NCBI GenBank assembly: GCA_032718865.1
Contig: JALUTQ010000038.1
Location: 248,001-312,000, forward strand
Reading direction: 5' to 3'
DNA length: 64,000 nucleotides
Source: Tilletia caries
Lineage: Eukaryota > Basidiomycota > Exobasidiomycetes > Tilletiales > Tilletiaceae
How positions within the stretch are numbered: the stretch's first letter is position 1; every line of letters begins with the position of its first letter. Under the pieces are notes generated by a model, which did not search any database, was not told the DNA's origin, and was given only the letters and a program-made list of their open reading frames with translations. The position numbers and the translations under genes were made by a program. Below, in pieces: positions 9,934 to 21,259 of the stretch.

Positions 9934-11096
9934 CAGTGGTCGGCATGGGTGTGGATGACCGGTGGATGTGGATGTCATATCATCCGACCAATCGGATGTG
10001 GATGTGGATGAGGCGGCTGATTTTGGTTTCAGCTTGGATGTGGATGAGGCGGATGAGATACATCCGGATGTCTTCCGAATCCGACCCTCATCCGACCGTC
10101 ATCAGCTGATGCATGGATGACATCCGGCTGAGGCACGTGAAAGCCAATTTTTGCGCCATTAAACTGATTCTTGATTTTTGAAATTGCAAATTTTGGTGTC
10201 ATCGGCTTAGATCCCGGTCAGATCGGATGATTGTCTGCTTTTGGTTAGAATGATCATCGGTCCATCACCTGATCTCATTCATGCGCAGTACGCTGAAAAG
10301 ACTTTTGTCACCGGTCAGCTCCATCACCACCACCACATCCATTGCCTTCAGCAAGTTTCCCGACCATGCCATCATACGCGCAGGAACTCAAACTCTTGGA
10401 TATCACCGGGCAATGGTTTTGCCATGGCCTTGAGACCGAGGCCATGGGCGAGGCGCTTTCTTCGCTCTCTCTGTTCCCTCAGGCCACCGCAAGCTGGAAG
10501 GCCTTCCTGGAATACAACGGCGAGTTCATCGACAAGAAGGAGCCCGAGGAATACGACTTCTCTAAGCGAGTGAGTAGCTAGATGACTCATGCGCTGCGAC
10601 GGATAGGGTCTCGATGCTGACATCCGCTGTCTCTTCTTGTTCCTGCCTTCAGCCTCGCATCGACAACTCCGTCGTGGAGGCAGCGTTTAAGCAGTTTGAG
10701 AGCGATTTCTGTTCGGTCTGGGATGACATGATGCTGACAGGGTGTATGGAACCGTATGTTGGTGATGAGAAGACGCGGAAGTAAGGAGCAGGATGGCACA
10801 AATGAAGTGCCGAAGGAGTATCCGATGGTAAACGGATGTCAGCTGCAGTAACATCGGATGCCATCTGGTCATCACCCGTTCACATCCGATGAGGTCCGAT
10901 GAAAGTCGGGTGCGGAGGGCTGCCACGTGAGTGGCAGCCACGCGCCGAAAAATGGATTACATAAGCGGATGACATCCGAGTGACATCGGATCTGGTGGAT
11001 GTGAATGTGGATGAGGGGAAAATTTCTGATCGGATGTGGATGTGGATGTGGATGAGGACCCCCTCTCATCCGATTTCTCATCCATGCCGACCACTG
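9934..11096. mobile_element. hAT-2: CATCCG/GGATGTG-word element with an ORF
   Basis: TIR CAGTGGTCGGCATG at both ends and a perfect 8-bp TSD ATAGTGTG (9926-9933, 11097-11104). Subterminal arrays of CATCCG, GGATGTGGATG and GATGACATCC occupy 9945-10140 and 10800-11085. The centre carries an intron-containing ORF (10366-10784). It is inserted inside hAT-1. Confidence 0.9.
10366..10784 (+). CDS. Spliced 111-aa ORF carried by hAT-2
   Basis: Exon 1 (10366-10569) encodes MPSYAQELKLLDITG… ending DFSKR. A canonical GTGAGT…TTCAG intron (10570-10652) follows. Exon 2 (10653-10784) encodes PRIDNSVVEAAFKQFES… ending DEKTRK and stop. Codon structure and clean splicing argue for genuine coding origin. It is acidic and soluble, with no transposase motifs. 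It is either cargo captured from the host or a small element-encoded protein; I do not recognise the family. Upstream, TTCAG at 10348-10352 could be a further acceptor, so the true start may lie in another exon. Confidence 0.5.
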
Positions 11097-11784
11097 ATAG
11101 TGTGACTATAGCCAAAATTGTAACGCCTGTGCGCCACTATAGTCGGACTTTGGGACAATAATTTTCGCACTATAGTTGCACGTCCAATTTCAGACTATAA
11201 ATAGTTATAGTGTAGGTCGCTTTTGATTGTCTAAAATGGGATATAGTCAGGCTATGATTCGACTATCCAACGATAATAGTCGCACTATGACTGGCTATAG
11301 TGTTTCATGGGCAATAGATGTCATAGTCTGACTATAGCGGTGGCGGTCGGGCCTGCGGCTATAGGCGCAACTCCAAGCTATAGTCAGACCATGACATGCT
11401 ATAGTCGGACTATAGCCGAATTGTTTGCTGCGACTATAGCCTTGACGTCCAGCTATTGTCCGACTATAGTCGCAAAATCAATTTTAGACCAGATTTTTAG
11501 CGACTATGGCGACTATTGTCTTACATCTTCTGGAGCATAGTCATAGTCATAGTCGTAAGTGCGACTATCAGCGGCTATGACTATAGTCGCTCATAGTCGT
11601 ATGAGGCTATAGTCGTAATAGTCGTAAAATCCCATAGTCGTGCCGAGCCCTGATCTTCATAAAGAAAACTGGGAGAAATTGAGAGCGTCGATGGATGCTT
11701 AGAACACGGACATCCAGGTCCAGGCGAAGTTTGAGAAAATTTCAAGGAGTTTCGAAAGATTTTGTTCGAGGGATGTTGCAACAT

Positions 11785-12600
11785 AGTGACCATGGCTTTT
11801 TTGCCATTAGGCCTTCCCCAGACTTTTTTGAGACCTCGAAAGTGAAGAATTTTCATTTTCACTCCATATTGACCGTTTTCAGCCCGTTTTATTCATCTTC
11901 ACAGTGGGGCGTTTCCCCCCCCCCCTCTTTTTTGGTCCTTACATTGTGTATACTCCTCTGAGGTCGTGAGAAAATAGAAACCGAGATATACTGATTGACA
12001 AAGGACAGGTGATTTGGCGAACCATATAATTTCTATGTACTCACTGTGTTTGAGGATATGTGATTCACGATGCACTGAAGTTCTCGCGGACTGAAAACTG
12101 ACAGATCTCGCCCAATTCTCGCTCAAACTCGCTCAAACCTTCACATCCATGTTCAGGAAGACTGTAGCTATCATTTAAATGCATTGAAATAAAAAATGAC
12201 ATAGTCTCCCCTAAATTCGAACATCATGGTCGTGGTCGCGCAGAGGAAGTGTTCAGAGCTGTCCGAGTCTACTAAGTAAGGAAGATTGTATTTCTCAGAC
12301 CTAGTTACTACTACAGAAAGATGCGTGATGATGTGATTAAGAGGTGTGTGTGGAGTGTGACGGCCGCGAGCAGCGTCGCTATCGAGTTATGACGAGATAT
12401 GGTACTCGAGCAGAGCCGATGTTCTCGCGGACTGAAGACTGACATTACTCGCTCAATTCTCGCTCAAACTCGCTCAAACCTTCACACCCGTGTTTGGGAA
12501 GACTGTAGCTATCGGGAAGGATCTGGGTAGACACCCTCTTCGGACACACAGAATCAATATCATCTCAGTGATCGAATATTGAATGCTACTGTATTACGAG
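11785..12600. repeat. Gap containing a 100-bp direct repeat
   Basis: GTTCTCGCGGACTGAA.ACTG through GAAGACTGTAGCTATC occurs at about 12075-12175 and again at 12419-12515, about 345 bp apart. No gene seen. Confidence 0.6.
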
Positions 12601-14800
12601 AGGAAGGGACGATAATATACAGACGATCCCCAAGCCTGAAGCACAGTGAACAGCCAAGGAAGCCCACGTCAGAGTTGTCAGTTGGACGTCAAATCACTCA
12701 CCTGCATATCTGAGAAGCAGGAATAGGTCAGTGCCATTGATCATTGTCGAAAGAGGGCCAGCACAACGGATGGAGAACTCACAATGCGCTGTGCCCGTAA
12801 AACTGTGGGAAGGAAGAGAGGGAGAAGGGAGCCTGAGAAGAACCGAAAGAAGAGCAAGCAGCAAGAATCAGCTGAGCAAGAACGCACCATTGCGGCATTG
12901 CCAAGGCTGAGGACTGAGCTGCGAGCATGTAGTCAGCAAGGAGCAAGGAGCGGACCAGAAAGAGAAATGACAGGAAGAGAACTCACCTGAGCTTCGAAAA
13001 AGAGACCTATAGGAAAGGGTGGAAAGAAAGTTGATCAGTGTCAGTCAGTCAGTGTCAGTGCTAGTGACGCGAGTGAAAGAGGGAAGCAGACAACATGCAT
13101 ACCCATAGGTCTAAGGCTGGTCTGCTAGGGGGGCGAACTTTAGTCTATGAAAAAGTGGGAGAACGGAGGTGATGGGTAAGTAAGTTGATGGTCCAATACA
13201 GCGCCTAAACCAGTCACGTTGCCAGCGCACCTTACGGAGACTTGAACTCGCTGTATGCACATCTGTATCAAGCAAAAAAAAAAATGAGATCAGAGAACAG
13301 TCAACGACACGTACCTTGAGGACATCATCGAACCTGGTGATGATAGGGAGGTTAGCGCGTGAGGGCAGCAATGATTCTGTGCAGTGACCAGAAAAGATGA
13401 CGCTCACCATGCGCCTAGGCCTGGCAATGGAGACGCGTCAGATGACGGGCAGAGCACGAGGGAGCAAAGACACACTTACCTAGCTGGTGTGCTTTGGCAG
13501 TTGTGGTCGCTGCTTTGCTGGCCTGCTGCTGTGTAGATGATGATGGTGATGGTGAATACCAACAGAAGCAAAAGAGGGGATAAATGCACCCACTCTGTTG
13601 CTGTTGTTGGGTTATGTTGCTGCTGCTGGGTTATGTTGCTGCTGCTGTACTGCTGCTGCTGTGTCGACGCTGGGATGCTTATCTGGTTGATTATGAGCGC
13701 GAGAAGAGGCAGACGAGGAAATGAGGAGGTGCTCACCTCGTCGCTGTTGTTCCTGTGCTGTTGCTGCTGCTGATGTGGGACTGGTGTTGGTGGTGGTATC
13801 TGATGCTGTGAGGTCGGAGGTGCTGACGGTGTGGTGTTCGGTGTGGGCGTGTGGTGTTGGTGATGGTGGTCAGGAGGAAGAAAGGAAACGATCGAAAACT
13901 CATGGTTTTATACCTCGCGAAGCTCGTCACAGACACACGTTGCAGACACATTTCTTGAGCGTGTTCCTTGATCTTGACGACGCTCTGCGTGTCTTCTGCT
14001 TGACTCGGTGGGATGTCCACGTCGCAAAGCTGCTGTTACTGCTGAGGAAGGGAGCATCGTCAGTAGGGTAGCATGTATGCGCCTCGAATGGTCAATTCTC
14101 ACCAAAGGACGTGTTGTGCGCATCCGAAGTGGCGCAGGAAGAGCAGAAATGCCCGAAGACCATGGTAATGCACCAATGTCGGGATGCCGAACCCTGAGAC
14201 TGTCCTCATCGCGAGCGCAGCACAGGGAGAGGAGATGCCGGCGTCGCGCAGGCAGCGTTCCGAAGACGCAGTGAGGTCGTTGTGGGTGCGAGGGCGACGG
14301 CTAGGGCGACTGGGCGAGGGCGAGGGCGAGGGAGCGACAGGCGCTGAGTGTCGCGGTGGTCCTGCTGACAAAAAGGAAAGGAAATAAGAGCTTTCAGCTG
14401 AGCAATAGAGACAATGCGCCTGCTGCCTGCACTCACAATGTTGGTGCCTGAGGCTGAGGCTCCCAGGAGAGTCTTGAGGGAAGGGTCGCTGGTGGTTGCG
14501 CGCTGAGGAGCGCCCCAGGAGGACTCCGCTATGAGGATCTGGAAAGATCCTGGGCAAAAGAACGTTGGGAGGCCCCCGGCCAAGATGGTACTGGGACAGG
14601 CGGAGGCGGAGAGAGTCTGGGGGGGGTGTTCAATAGTGCATTGCAGACCCAAGACGCGCGGGAAGAAAGCTAGTACAAAGTGGAGTAATCGAAAAACGAC
14701 AGAGAGAATCCTGGGGAAGGAAAGGGAACAACAGAGCGATAGCAGAGGTACTCGATCGGCGAAAGGGAAGAGAGAAGACTCTAGGGACCGAGAGTGGGAT
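12600..14800 (-). other. Intron-dense region, possible spliced gene
   Basis: The minus strand shows a run of donor/acceptor pairs with very small candidate exons. Examples are an exon of about 20 nt between CCTATAG and GTGAGTTC (about 12985), and three exons between 13170 and 13430 that join into one open frame (…FDDVLKMCIQRVQ…). A further segment, 13900-14560, includes DIPPSQAEDTQSVVKIKE. No domain is recognised and the exon order is not secure. A CTG/CAG-rich low-complexity tract (13590-13670) lies within. It may be a decayed host gene downstream of the LINE 3' end. Confidence 0.3.
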
Positions 14801-14901
14801 GGCATGGAGGGGGAGGAGGAAATGGGGCATGGAGATGGGGAGGAGAGAGGACCAGAGAGCGGGCGGGCGGACCAGAGATCGGAGATCTGTGGGAGAGAAG
14901 A

Positions 14902-17900
14902 TTACCAGGGATTAGCCCAGTGCTGCAGTGTGTCCAAAGCAATGCGATGCCAGTCATCATTACTGTGACCGAGGAAGAAGTCCAAGAGATGAACGTGTCG
15001 GAGACCCGGATAGGCGGCGCGGCGGGCATCTCTCCAACGGGAGAACGCCACGATCAAAGTCGGGTGATCTGTAGGGTAGAAGTCTGCTGTTCCATTGCGC
15101 CATACCAGGTAACCGCAAGGCAATGGGCGTGGCCTCGGTCCCAGCTGTCGCCGCAGAAGCAGCGGCGGAGGATAAAGACCGAACCCGCGTGCCATCGGAT
15201 GGCCAAAGAACGCTGCTCCCGTGCCGGCACATGGAGTGTGCGGTCGGTGAGACGAGACGAGAGGCGAGAGAGGAGGGCGCCCTGACTTCCGCGATTGGCC
15301 GCAAGCCATTCCCGTGATTGACCGCGAATGAACGTTGAAACCGAGAGCGGAACGGGGAGTCTCAGCGCGAGAGACGCTGCCTGGGCAACGCGAAAATAGG
15401 AGAGCAGCGGAAAAGATGCGAACGAGGCGACGAGTGGACGCAAAGAGGCCGGTAACGACCGCATCGAGGCGAGCAGAAGTTGTCGGGCTGGGTTTGCGGG
15501 CGCGGAGCGAAGCAGATGGGTGACGAGGCCAAGGGCCAGGTGGTCGAAGCGGAGAGAGGGAGGTAACAGACCGCAAATGCCGGCTGCAACTTTGCGTTGG
15601 CGTGGTCGGAGCCCCACAATCCAGCACGCTGCATTGTCAAAGGCCGAGGCGAGCCGAACAACCAGATCACTATGAGATAAAAAGAAAGACTGGAAGAAAG
15701 GGACGAGACCACCGGCAAAGTCCAGTAAGGACAGACAGTGGCTGCGGAAAAGCTGAAGGCGGCAGTGAGCGTCCCAGCACGATCCGAGAGCCTGGAGGTA
15801 ACGGAGAGAATTTTCCAGGGCACTGGTTTTGTTGGAAAGCCAGGCCACGATGTCGAGACCGTGGATGGTGCGAGGAATGCCCAGGTACTTGTAAGTTTCC
15901 ACCTGGGGGAGAGGGGTGCTGTAGAGGGACAGGTCGATCGGCGATGAAGACACGACTCCGCACTTGCGGACGTTGAACCGCAGACCACGGCGCGTCGCCC
16001 AGGTCTCGGCAATGTTCAACAAGTTTTGAGCGGTCGAGGGGCTGTCCACTACAATAGAACCATCGTCGGCAAAAAAGACGGCACGAAGCTTGCGGCCGGA
16101 TGTCCCATCGTTGAGCGCTTTGAGGAGCTCATCGATTATGAAAGAGAAGAGAATCGGGGAGCACGGCGAGCCTTGTTGCAGGCCGAGTCGGATGGGCAAA
16201 GCGGGAAGGTGTGCCGTTCACTATCAGGGCCGCCGCGGCTCCGGAGATCATAACTGCCCAGCCGAGCTGCAGCACCCCATCCGGAAGCCGGCGCGCCTCT
16301 GTCCTGCATATTAAGAAAGATATCGGTGGGATCAATTGAAGGGAAAGCATTTGCGAGGTCCAAAAAGATAGCGATACTGCCACCTGATAGAAGAGCGGCA
16401 TGGTTCCACAGCTGGGCGGAAGCGCAACTCCAGCCGCGCCGGAAGCCGGTTTGGCCAGGGTGGAGACGCGCCCAGCCGGTGTCGGCGGCGTTTCTGCGCA
16501 CGAAAATGGACTCGAAGAGGCGTCGGAACATGCACAGACCAGCGATGGGCCTGCACGTCTGCGGGGTAGGAGGATCAGAGCTGCGCTTGCGGATGAGGGT
16601 AACCAGCGCGCGGCCCCAACGCGTAGGGAGCAGGCGACAGGCCGCGCACAGCTGCAAGAGACGAGTAAGATGGAGAAGGAAGGGGGTAGGGGGAGGTGCA
16701 GGAAGGGTGGGAGCGGGGGTCGGAGTCGCCAAGGCGGTGCGTGGCGTCGCCTGTTTGCGCAGGCGAGAGGAGGTGCGAGAGGAAGAGGAAGCTGGAGGGT
16801 GAGAGGGGGCGGGAGTTGAGGGAGGGAGGTCGGAATCACGGTCCTGTTGCGACGCCAAACGGCCAAGCGTCGTTAGCGCGCAGAACAGTAGCGCGTGGTC
16901 GCCGTCCTCGCCGCCAGACTTGTGTGTCTTGTAACTGCTGATTGCTTTCCCCACGAAAGTGGTGGAGAAGTCGCAGGATAAGAAATCGGTGTCAGCACAG
17001 ATGGGGCCTGGAGGGAGTGAAGCGCCTGAGGGAGGAAGAAGAGGAGGAGAGTCTGAATACCAGACTGCACCCCATTGTTTTAGGGCCTCCGCGGAAACAG
17101 AGAGCCCCGCTGCGAGGCCGTCGTTGGAAGACTGCATGCGTACGGACGCACCACGGTGCGCGCGGCGCCAGAGGCGCTCAGCGTCATGGACGGTGGTGGG
17201 ATCGGGAGAGAGAGGGGAGGAAGACTTCGGCTTGGGGGCCCTAGCAGCATCGTAGGATCCGAAGCTGCAGTCGGCTGCGCAAAGGACAGCCCTGTGCAAG
17301 ACCTTGTCAAGGTGGTCCAGGATGTCCTGCCGCTCGACACCCGTCAGCAACTCACGGAGAGGAGACTCCGCAAGCGCAAAGGCGAGATCGACAACGGCTC
17401 GCAACGCCTCGCACGCGTCCATAAGACGCGTTCGATGGGCTTGCGTGCGCAGCCGTCCCAGGTGGAAACGGCGGAGGTCTGGAAGGGCATCTGGATAGGG
17501 TGGAGCAGAAGTAGCGAGGGTAGAGGGAGAAGGGAGAGGACCAGAAGGAGAGGCTGAACCCGTAGCAGGGGACATGGACTGGGGGGCGGAACAGAGAAGT
17601 CGGAGAACGGGAGCGTGAGATCAAGGGTGGGATGGGGTGTTTTGAGCGCCCTGACAGATTCGAAGGGCCTGAAGCGCGTAGAAACCGGTTCCCACCACTC
17701 GTGTTTGACGAGGCAGTGGTCCCATTTCGTCGGGGCGTCGGAGAAGGGAGGGGAGAGTGCAAGAAGGGATTGTGCGGCAGCCCATCGGCCAAGCGCGTTG
17801 AAGCGATCATGGGGTTTCGAGGCGGTGCCCTGCCCATAGAAAGGCTGCAGCTCCACGTTGAAGTCACCAAGAATAGCATCACAGCCACTGAGCGATGACA

Positions 17901-18574
17901 GCGTCTGCGCGAAGTCCTCGATCGGAATGCGAGGGGGGGTGTATATGAAACCAACCGAGAAAGAGAGGAAGTTGAGGCGCAAGGAGTAGGTGAAGCGAGA
18001 AACGGTGAAGGGGGGAGAGAGAAGGCGAGGGCTGCCGAGGACAATGATGCCATCTAGCCAGCGAGAAGTAGGGACGGAAGTGAGTCTGCGTGAGCCGTGA
18101 GAACAAGGAGCGGGCGACAAAGGGAGAAGAATTCGTGAGCATAGCATCAGTGAGATGCCAGGTCTCCAATATCACCACCAGATCGTATCCATCGTCCAAC
18201 CATCCGAGAACCACGGGAACCTTGTGATCCTGGAGGCTAGTAGAATTATGACCCTGAATCTGATGCGAAGAGGAGAGGTGTGAGTGAGCATGCTGGTTTG
18301 CGAAGACGCCATTTAATTCGACGTTACCGAGCCCGTGATAAACTCGGGAGGAGCATCCTCCTCCATCGCCACCTGGCACCTGAGCCTCTTTCTCGGGAAC
18401 AGCTGCCTTGTCTGCAGAAGTCTTTGGAGAGGGTGTGCCTGTTCGGAACGGGGGCGCGGCCTGACCGGCAGCTGACGAGTGTGGAGGAGGAGGTTGGGGG
18501 GTCGGGCTTCTGGGCATGACCATCTGCAGGGGAGAGGGAGGGAGGGAGAGGACTAGCTTCCTGAACCTGAGCAA
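14902..18574 (-). pseudogene. LINE ORF2: endonuclease-reverse transcriptase
   Basis: The N-terminus has endonuclease blocks (LVVILETWH near 18150; VGFIYTPP, AILGDFNVEL, KWDHCLVKHEWW in 17650-17950). It is followed by RT: HPGQTGFRRGWSC, IAIFLDLANAFPSID, then GLQQGSPCSPILFSF and FFADDG, the catalytic Asp pair of RT. The C-terminal tail has a Cys/His motif (CFCGDSWDRGHAHC) and ends …RIALDTLQHWANPW with stop at 14902. The reading frame changes at about 18140, 17570, 16260, 16200 and 15115, so the protein is broken in at least five places. The family acts by target-primed reverse transcription. Confidence 0.85.
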
Positions 18575-19522
18575 CGAGGGTCTTGAAATACTCAGCTAGA
18601 CCACGGGCTCAATTATGGTAAGCGGACATGATCTCGGCGGCCATGCGCTCGACGTACTGAGCTCGCACGCGATCTTTGAGGTCCTTCGACGGGTTGGCTT
18701 GAGAGGGCTGAGCCGGATGAAAGTCGGGGAGGAGGCGGAGGCCGAACTTGCGGATGCCGGCAAACAGCTCGTCCTGCTCCTTCTTAAAATACGTAAACTC
18801 CGACGCCTAAGCTGTCGGAAAAGCGATGTTGTGAACAAGATCAACGCGGACTCCGATGAACTCAAGATCCTTCTTAACCACGCTGATACGCTTGCTTGCC
18901 AACTTAACATAGCATTGACCGTACTCCGAAGCAGACGTCGCATTTCGGACCTGTCGCTGCCGGCGCGCCGCAGGAGACAGAGGCTGCATCGAACGAAGTC
19001 GATTCTGGCGCTCTGTTTCGAGGACGCGCAGAGGGAGATCTTTGGCCGCAGTTGCCGTAGTCGCAAAGGAGGGCTTGAGGCCTCGCGGCGAAGCCGTCTC
19101 GGGACTAGGACCGAAGGAGAAATTTGGGGCGGAGCGGGCGGGGACCGGGCTGACATTTTGATTTCCCGACAGAGCGGAGAAGGAGTCGTGCCGAGAAGGA
19201 AGGCCTTCAACCAAGCGCTCATTGCTCTTGGTGACCTGGGCGAGCGACTTCGAGAGGTTGTCGGTGGACTTGATTGCATCGTTAAGGGAGTTTTGTAGTT
19301 GGTCCATCTGGGCGTCACGGATGCGGAGAAGTTGGCGGAGCTCAAGAATACTGAATACCGAACTGAGCATAGATGTCGACGACAGGGACTTTTTCGAGGC
19401 CAGAACCCTGGGGCAGGGAATCGATTGCCGCGCGCTTGCGCGGCACCTCCGAAACAATAGCCTGCGCAATCCTGGACGCCTTTGGCGTCTTGGGCGATTT
19501 GGTGACCGTGGTGTTTGTGCTG

Positions 19523-20704
19523 GAGAAATACCACAGTATGACCCATTTTTCCTCCGAAAACCACAACATGACCCACCGTTCCTCAGTCACCACAACATGA
19601 CCCATTTCGGCCGTTTGGGTACCGTTTGTGACCCGCCCTCTTGCCCACCGCTTGATGGCATAAGAATCGGCAACACGTAACAGTCTGCATAATAAATACT
19701 GCTCAAATCTTGCCCAGCATGGATTGCTACTACGAAGCCCGCACTGGCAGCGTCTAGGGTGATGTTTTGGACTCTATATACGTGTTGTAAGGATGAGCAC
19801 GGAGTAAGCCCCGGAGCGGCTTTGCCGGAGCGCCCCGGTTATCCGGGGCCGAACTCCGGGGGAGCCGGGAGTACGGAGTGAGAATCGAGAGGTTACCTCA
19901 CCGTTGCCGGAGTACGGAGCAGACGTTTGAGCATCGCAAGGAATTTCCCGGAGCACGGAGCTGACCTTTGGGCGCTTCGAAAAATTCCCCGGAGTACGGA
20001 GTAAACACCTGTGAAAGTGACGGAGTACGGAGTTACCCCCGGAGTCCGGGCGCTCCGGGACCTCCACATCTTTCTCATAAGGAAAGTGATTTTCCTTAAA
20101 CATGGATATTTTGGGGGTATTTTGGGGTCAATTTTCTAAATTTATTTTCACAAATCTCATCTCGCAGTCTAAATCTGACCAAAACAGCTCTTCAAGCGCT
20201 CTCAGACTGTTCTCTTAAGCATAGCTGCTACAAGCTTGATCAAAAGCATACACATTTCTGAATTCATGCCATATTTTGGGATTTGTGAGATCGTCTCCCG
20301 GAGTACGGAGCTCCCCCGGATTATCCGGGCTCCGTAGCTACGGAGTACGGAGTAGACGTTTTGAGACACTTCATAATTTGACGGAGCACGGAGTAAATTT
20401 TCTATGGCACTCCTCATCTTGACGGAGTACGGAGTAAGATGTTGGTGTAACTCTCAAAAGAGACGGAGCACGGAGCACCACAGAAAGTCAGCGGAGCGCC
20501 CCGGAGTATGGGCCCCGGAGTACGGAGCACTCCGGGGCGCTCCGGGCTCATCCTTAACGTGTTGTGTCGTGGCGACGGGGTCAAGAATGGGCAACTGGCC
20601 TTTACCGGCCGATAGTCAACAGTGGGTCATGTTGTGGTGACTGAGGAACGGTGGGTCATGTTGTGGTTTTCGGAGGAAAAATGGGTCATACTGTGGTATT
20701 TCTC
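19523..20704. mobile_element. MULE-C (1182 bp) inserted in LINE ORF1
   Basis: About 84-bp near-identical TIRs begin GAGAAATACCACAGTATGAC and contain three spaced ACCACA.ATGACCCA units. They are flanked by a 10-bp direct repeat GTTTGTGCTG (19513-19522, 20705-20714). The TIR resembles the sequence in front of the SWIM MULE transposase gene (23810-23865): two ACCACA boxes in each case spaced 30 bp apart. Non-autonomous; contains hAT-3. Confidence 0.85.
19788..20556. mobile_element. hAT-3: CGGAGTACGGAG-word element (769 bp)
   Basis: Inverted ends TAAGGATGAGC and a perfect 8-bp TSD ACGTGTTG (19780-19787, 20557-20564). Throughout, words of the form GGAGTACGGAGT, CGGAGCACGGAG and CCCCGGAGCG recur, often as close pairs. 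Two AT-rich core blocks separate the arrays. No ORF with coding features. The 8-bp TSD favours hAT, although the TIR start TAAGG is not the commonest hAT form. Confidence 0.85.
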
Positions 20705-20835
20705 GTTTGTGCTGTTGGTCGCCATCGGGGAGTCCGGAGCTGCTGAAGCAGCGGAAGCTTCGGCGGGGGGATTTTTGTCGGGCGGTACCGGCGGGTGGAC
20801 AACCGCGGCGGCCGCCGCCGTCGGGGTGGTGGGAG

Positions 20836-21081
20836 TGTACTAGATGTACCTGTAATATAGGCAACCTAGTAAGTGAAAGCAAGTAGAGTGTGATGAATGA
20901 CGAGGGAAACTAAGTACAAGTGAGGAGGGCGATCTGGGTGAAAGATGTGACTGAGGAATATGCGTGAGAAAGTGGAGGACTGGTGTTGCTATGCAGAGGA
21001 TTGGGGCAAGGAGAGGGAAAGAAGTAAGAATGGGAAGATAAGATACTAGCCACATGGTGGTCACCATATGGTACCAGCACA
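20836..21081 (-). repeat. Solo LTR, copy 3 (246 bp)
   Basis: Runs TGTACTAGATG… to …CCAGCACA on the plus strand, with perfect 5-bp TSD GGGAG (20831-20835, 21082-21086). It is in reverse orientation to copy 1 and is inserted in the GC-rich N-terminal part of LINE ORF1. Confidence 0.9.
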
Positions 21082-21259
21082 GGGAGGGGGGTTCATGGTG
21101 AGGAGACTGTTTTGCTATCTTCTGATTTTTTTTTTGTTGTTGTCTGGATGGAGTGTTGTTGTCTGGTTGCTGCGGGCTTGGTGGGGGAACGACATACGGC
21201 AGCCGCGGGAGCTCGAGGTGGCCGCGGAAACTTACCGATTCGCTATCTCCGTCCATTGA

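Larger units (their letters stand above)
9768..11652. mobile_element. hAT-1: GACTATAGTC-word hAT element
   Basis: The 11-bp TIR CAGGGCTCGGC is present at both ends, and the 8-bp TSD ATCTTCAT is perfect (9760-9767 and 11653-11660); both are diagnostic of hAT elements. Both subterminal regions (9780-9930, 11100-11640) are packed with variants of the palindrome GACTATAGTC, probably transposase-binding sites. A second hAT (9934-11096) is nested inside. No transposase gene, so non-autonomous. Confidence 0.9.
9120..11780 (+). repeat. Repeat EL1, copy 1, opened by two insertions
   Basis: EL1 shares with 31440-33660 the blocks GACTATGGCTATC, AAAAGTGGAGGTGGAAGAG, GACGGCATGTGA.CAGC, CGTCGATGGATGCTTAGAAC and ATTCGAGGGATGTTGCAAC. 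Here it is opened by a 325-bp MULE (9337) and an hAT (9768). A TATATAAAACTGGG motif in copy 2 suggests EL1 may be an LTR or promoter-bearing end, but this is not proven. Confidence 0.6.
14902..21256 (-). mobile_element. LINE (non-LTR) retrotransposon with nested insertions
   Basis: A two-ORF element on the minus strand: a coiled-coil ORF1 (21256 to 18616) followed by ORF2 with APE endonuclease and reverse transcriptase (18574 to 14902). ORF1 is interrupted by a MULE (19523-20704), which itself holds an hAT (19788-20556), and by a solo LTR (20836-21081). Several frameshifts and stops make the copy inactive. The APE + RT + C-terminal Cys/His motif order fits fungal Tad-like or related clades. 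Confidence 0.85.
18616..21256 (-). pseudogene. LINE ORF1 (gag-like), interrupted
   Basis: Starts MDGDSESVSFRGHLELP at 21256 and continues after the solo LTR as a Pro/Ala-rich linker. It reaches MATNSTNTTVTKSPKTPKA, is split by the MULE at its 10-bp TSD, then continues as QAIVSEVPRKR and VVDIYAQFG. After one frameshift near 19345 comes a predicted coiled coil (LRIRDAQMDQLQNSLNDAIK, about 19300-19200), then QCYVKLASKRISVVKKDLEF, an in-frame TAG at about 18807, and …YVERMAAEIMSAYHN with stop at 18616. ORF1 proteins of LINEs bind RNA; no zinc knuckle is seen here. Confidence 0.7.

Noticed and set aside
19342..19605. Short protein beginning MGHVVVTEERWVML, present twice
   Set aside because: It is the translation of the MULE-C terminal inverted repeats, not a gene.
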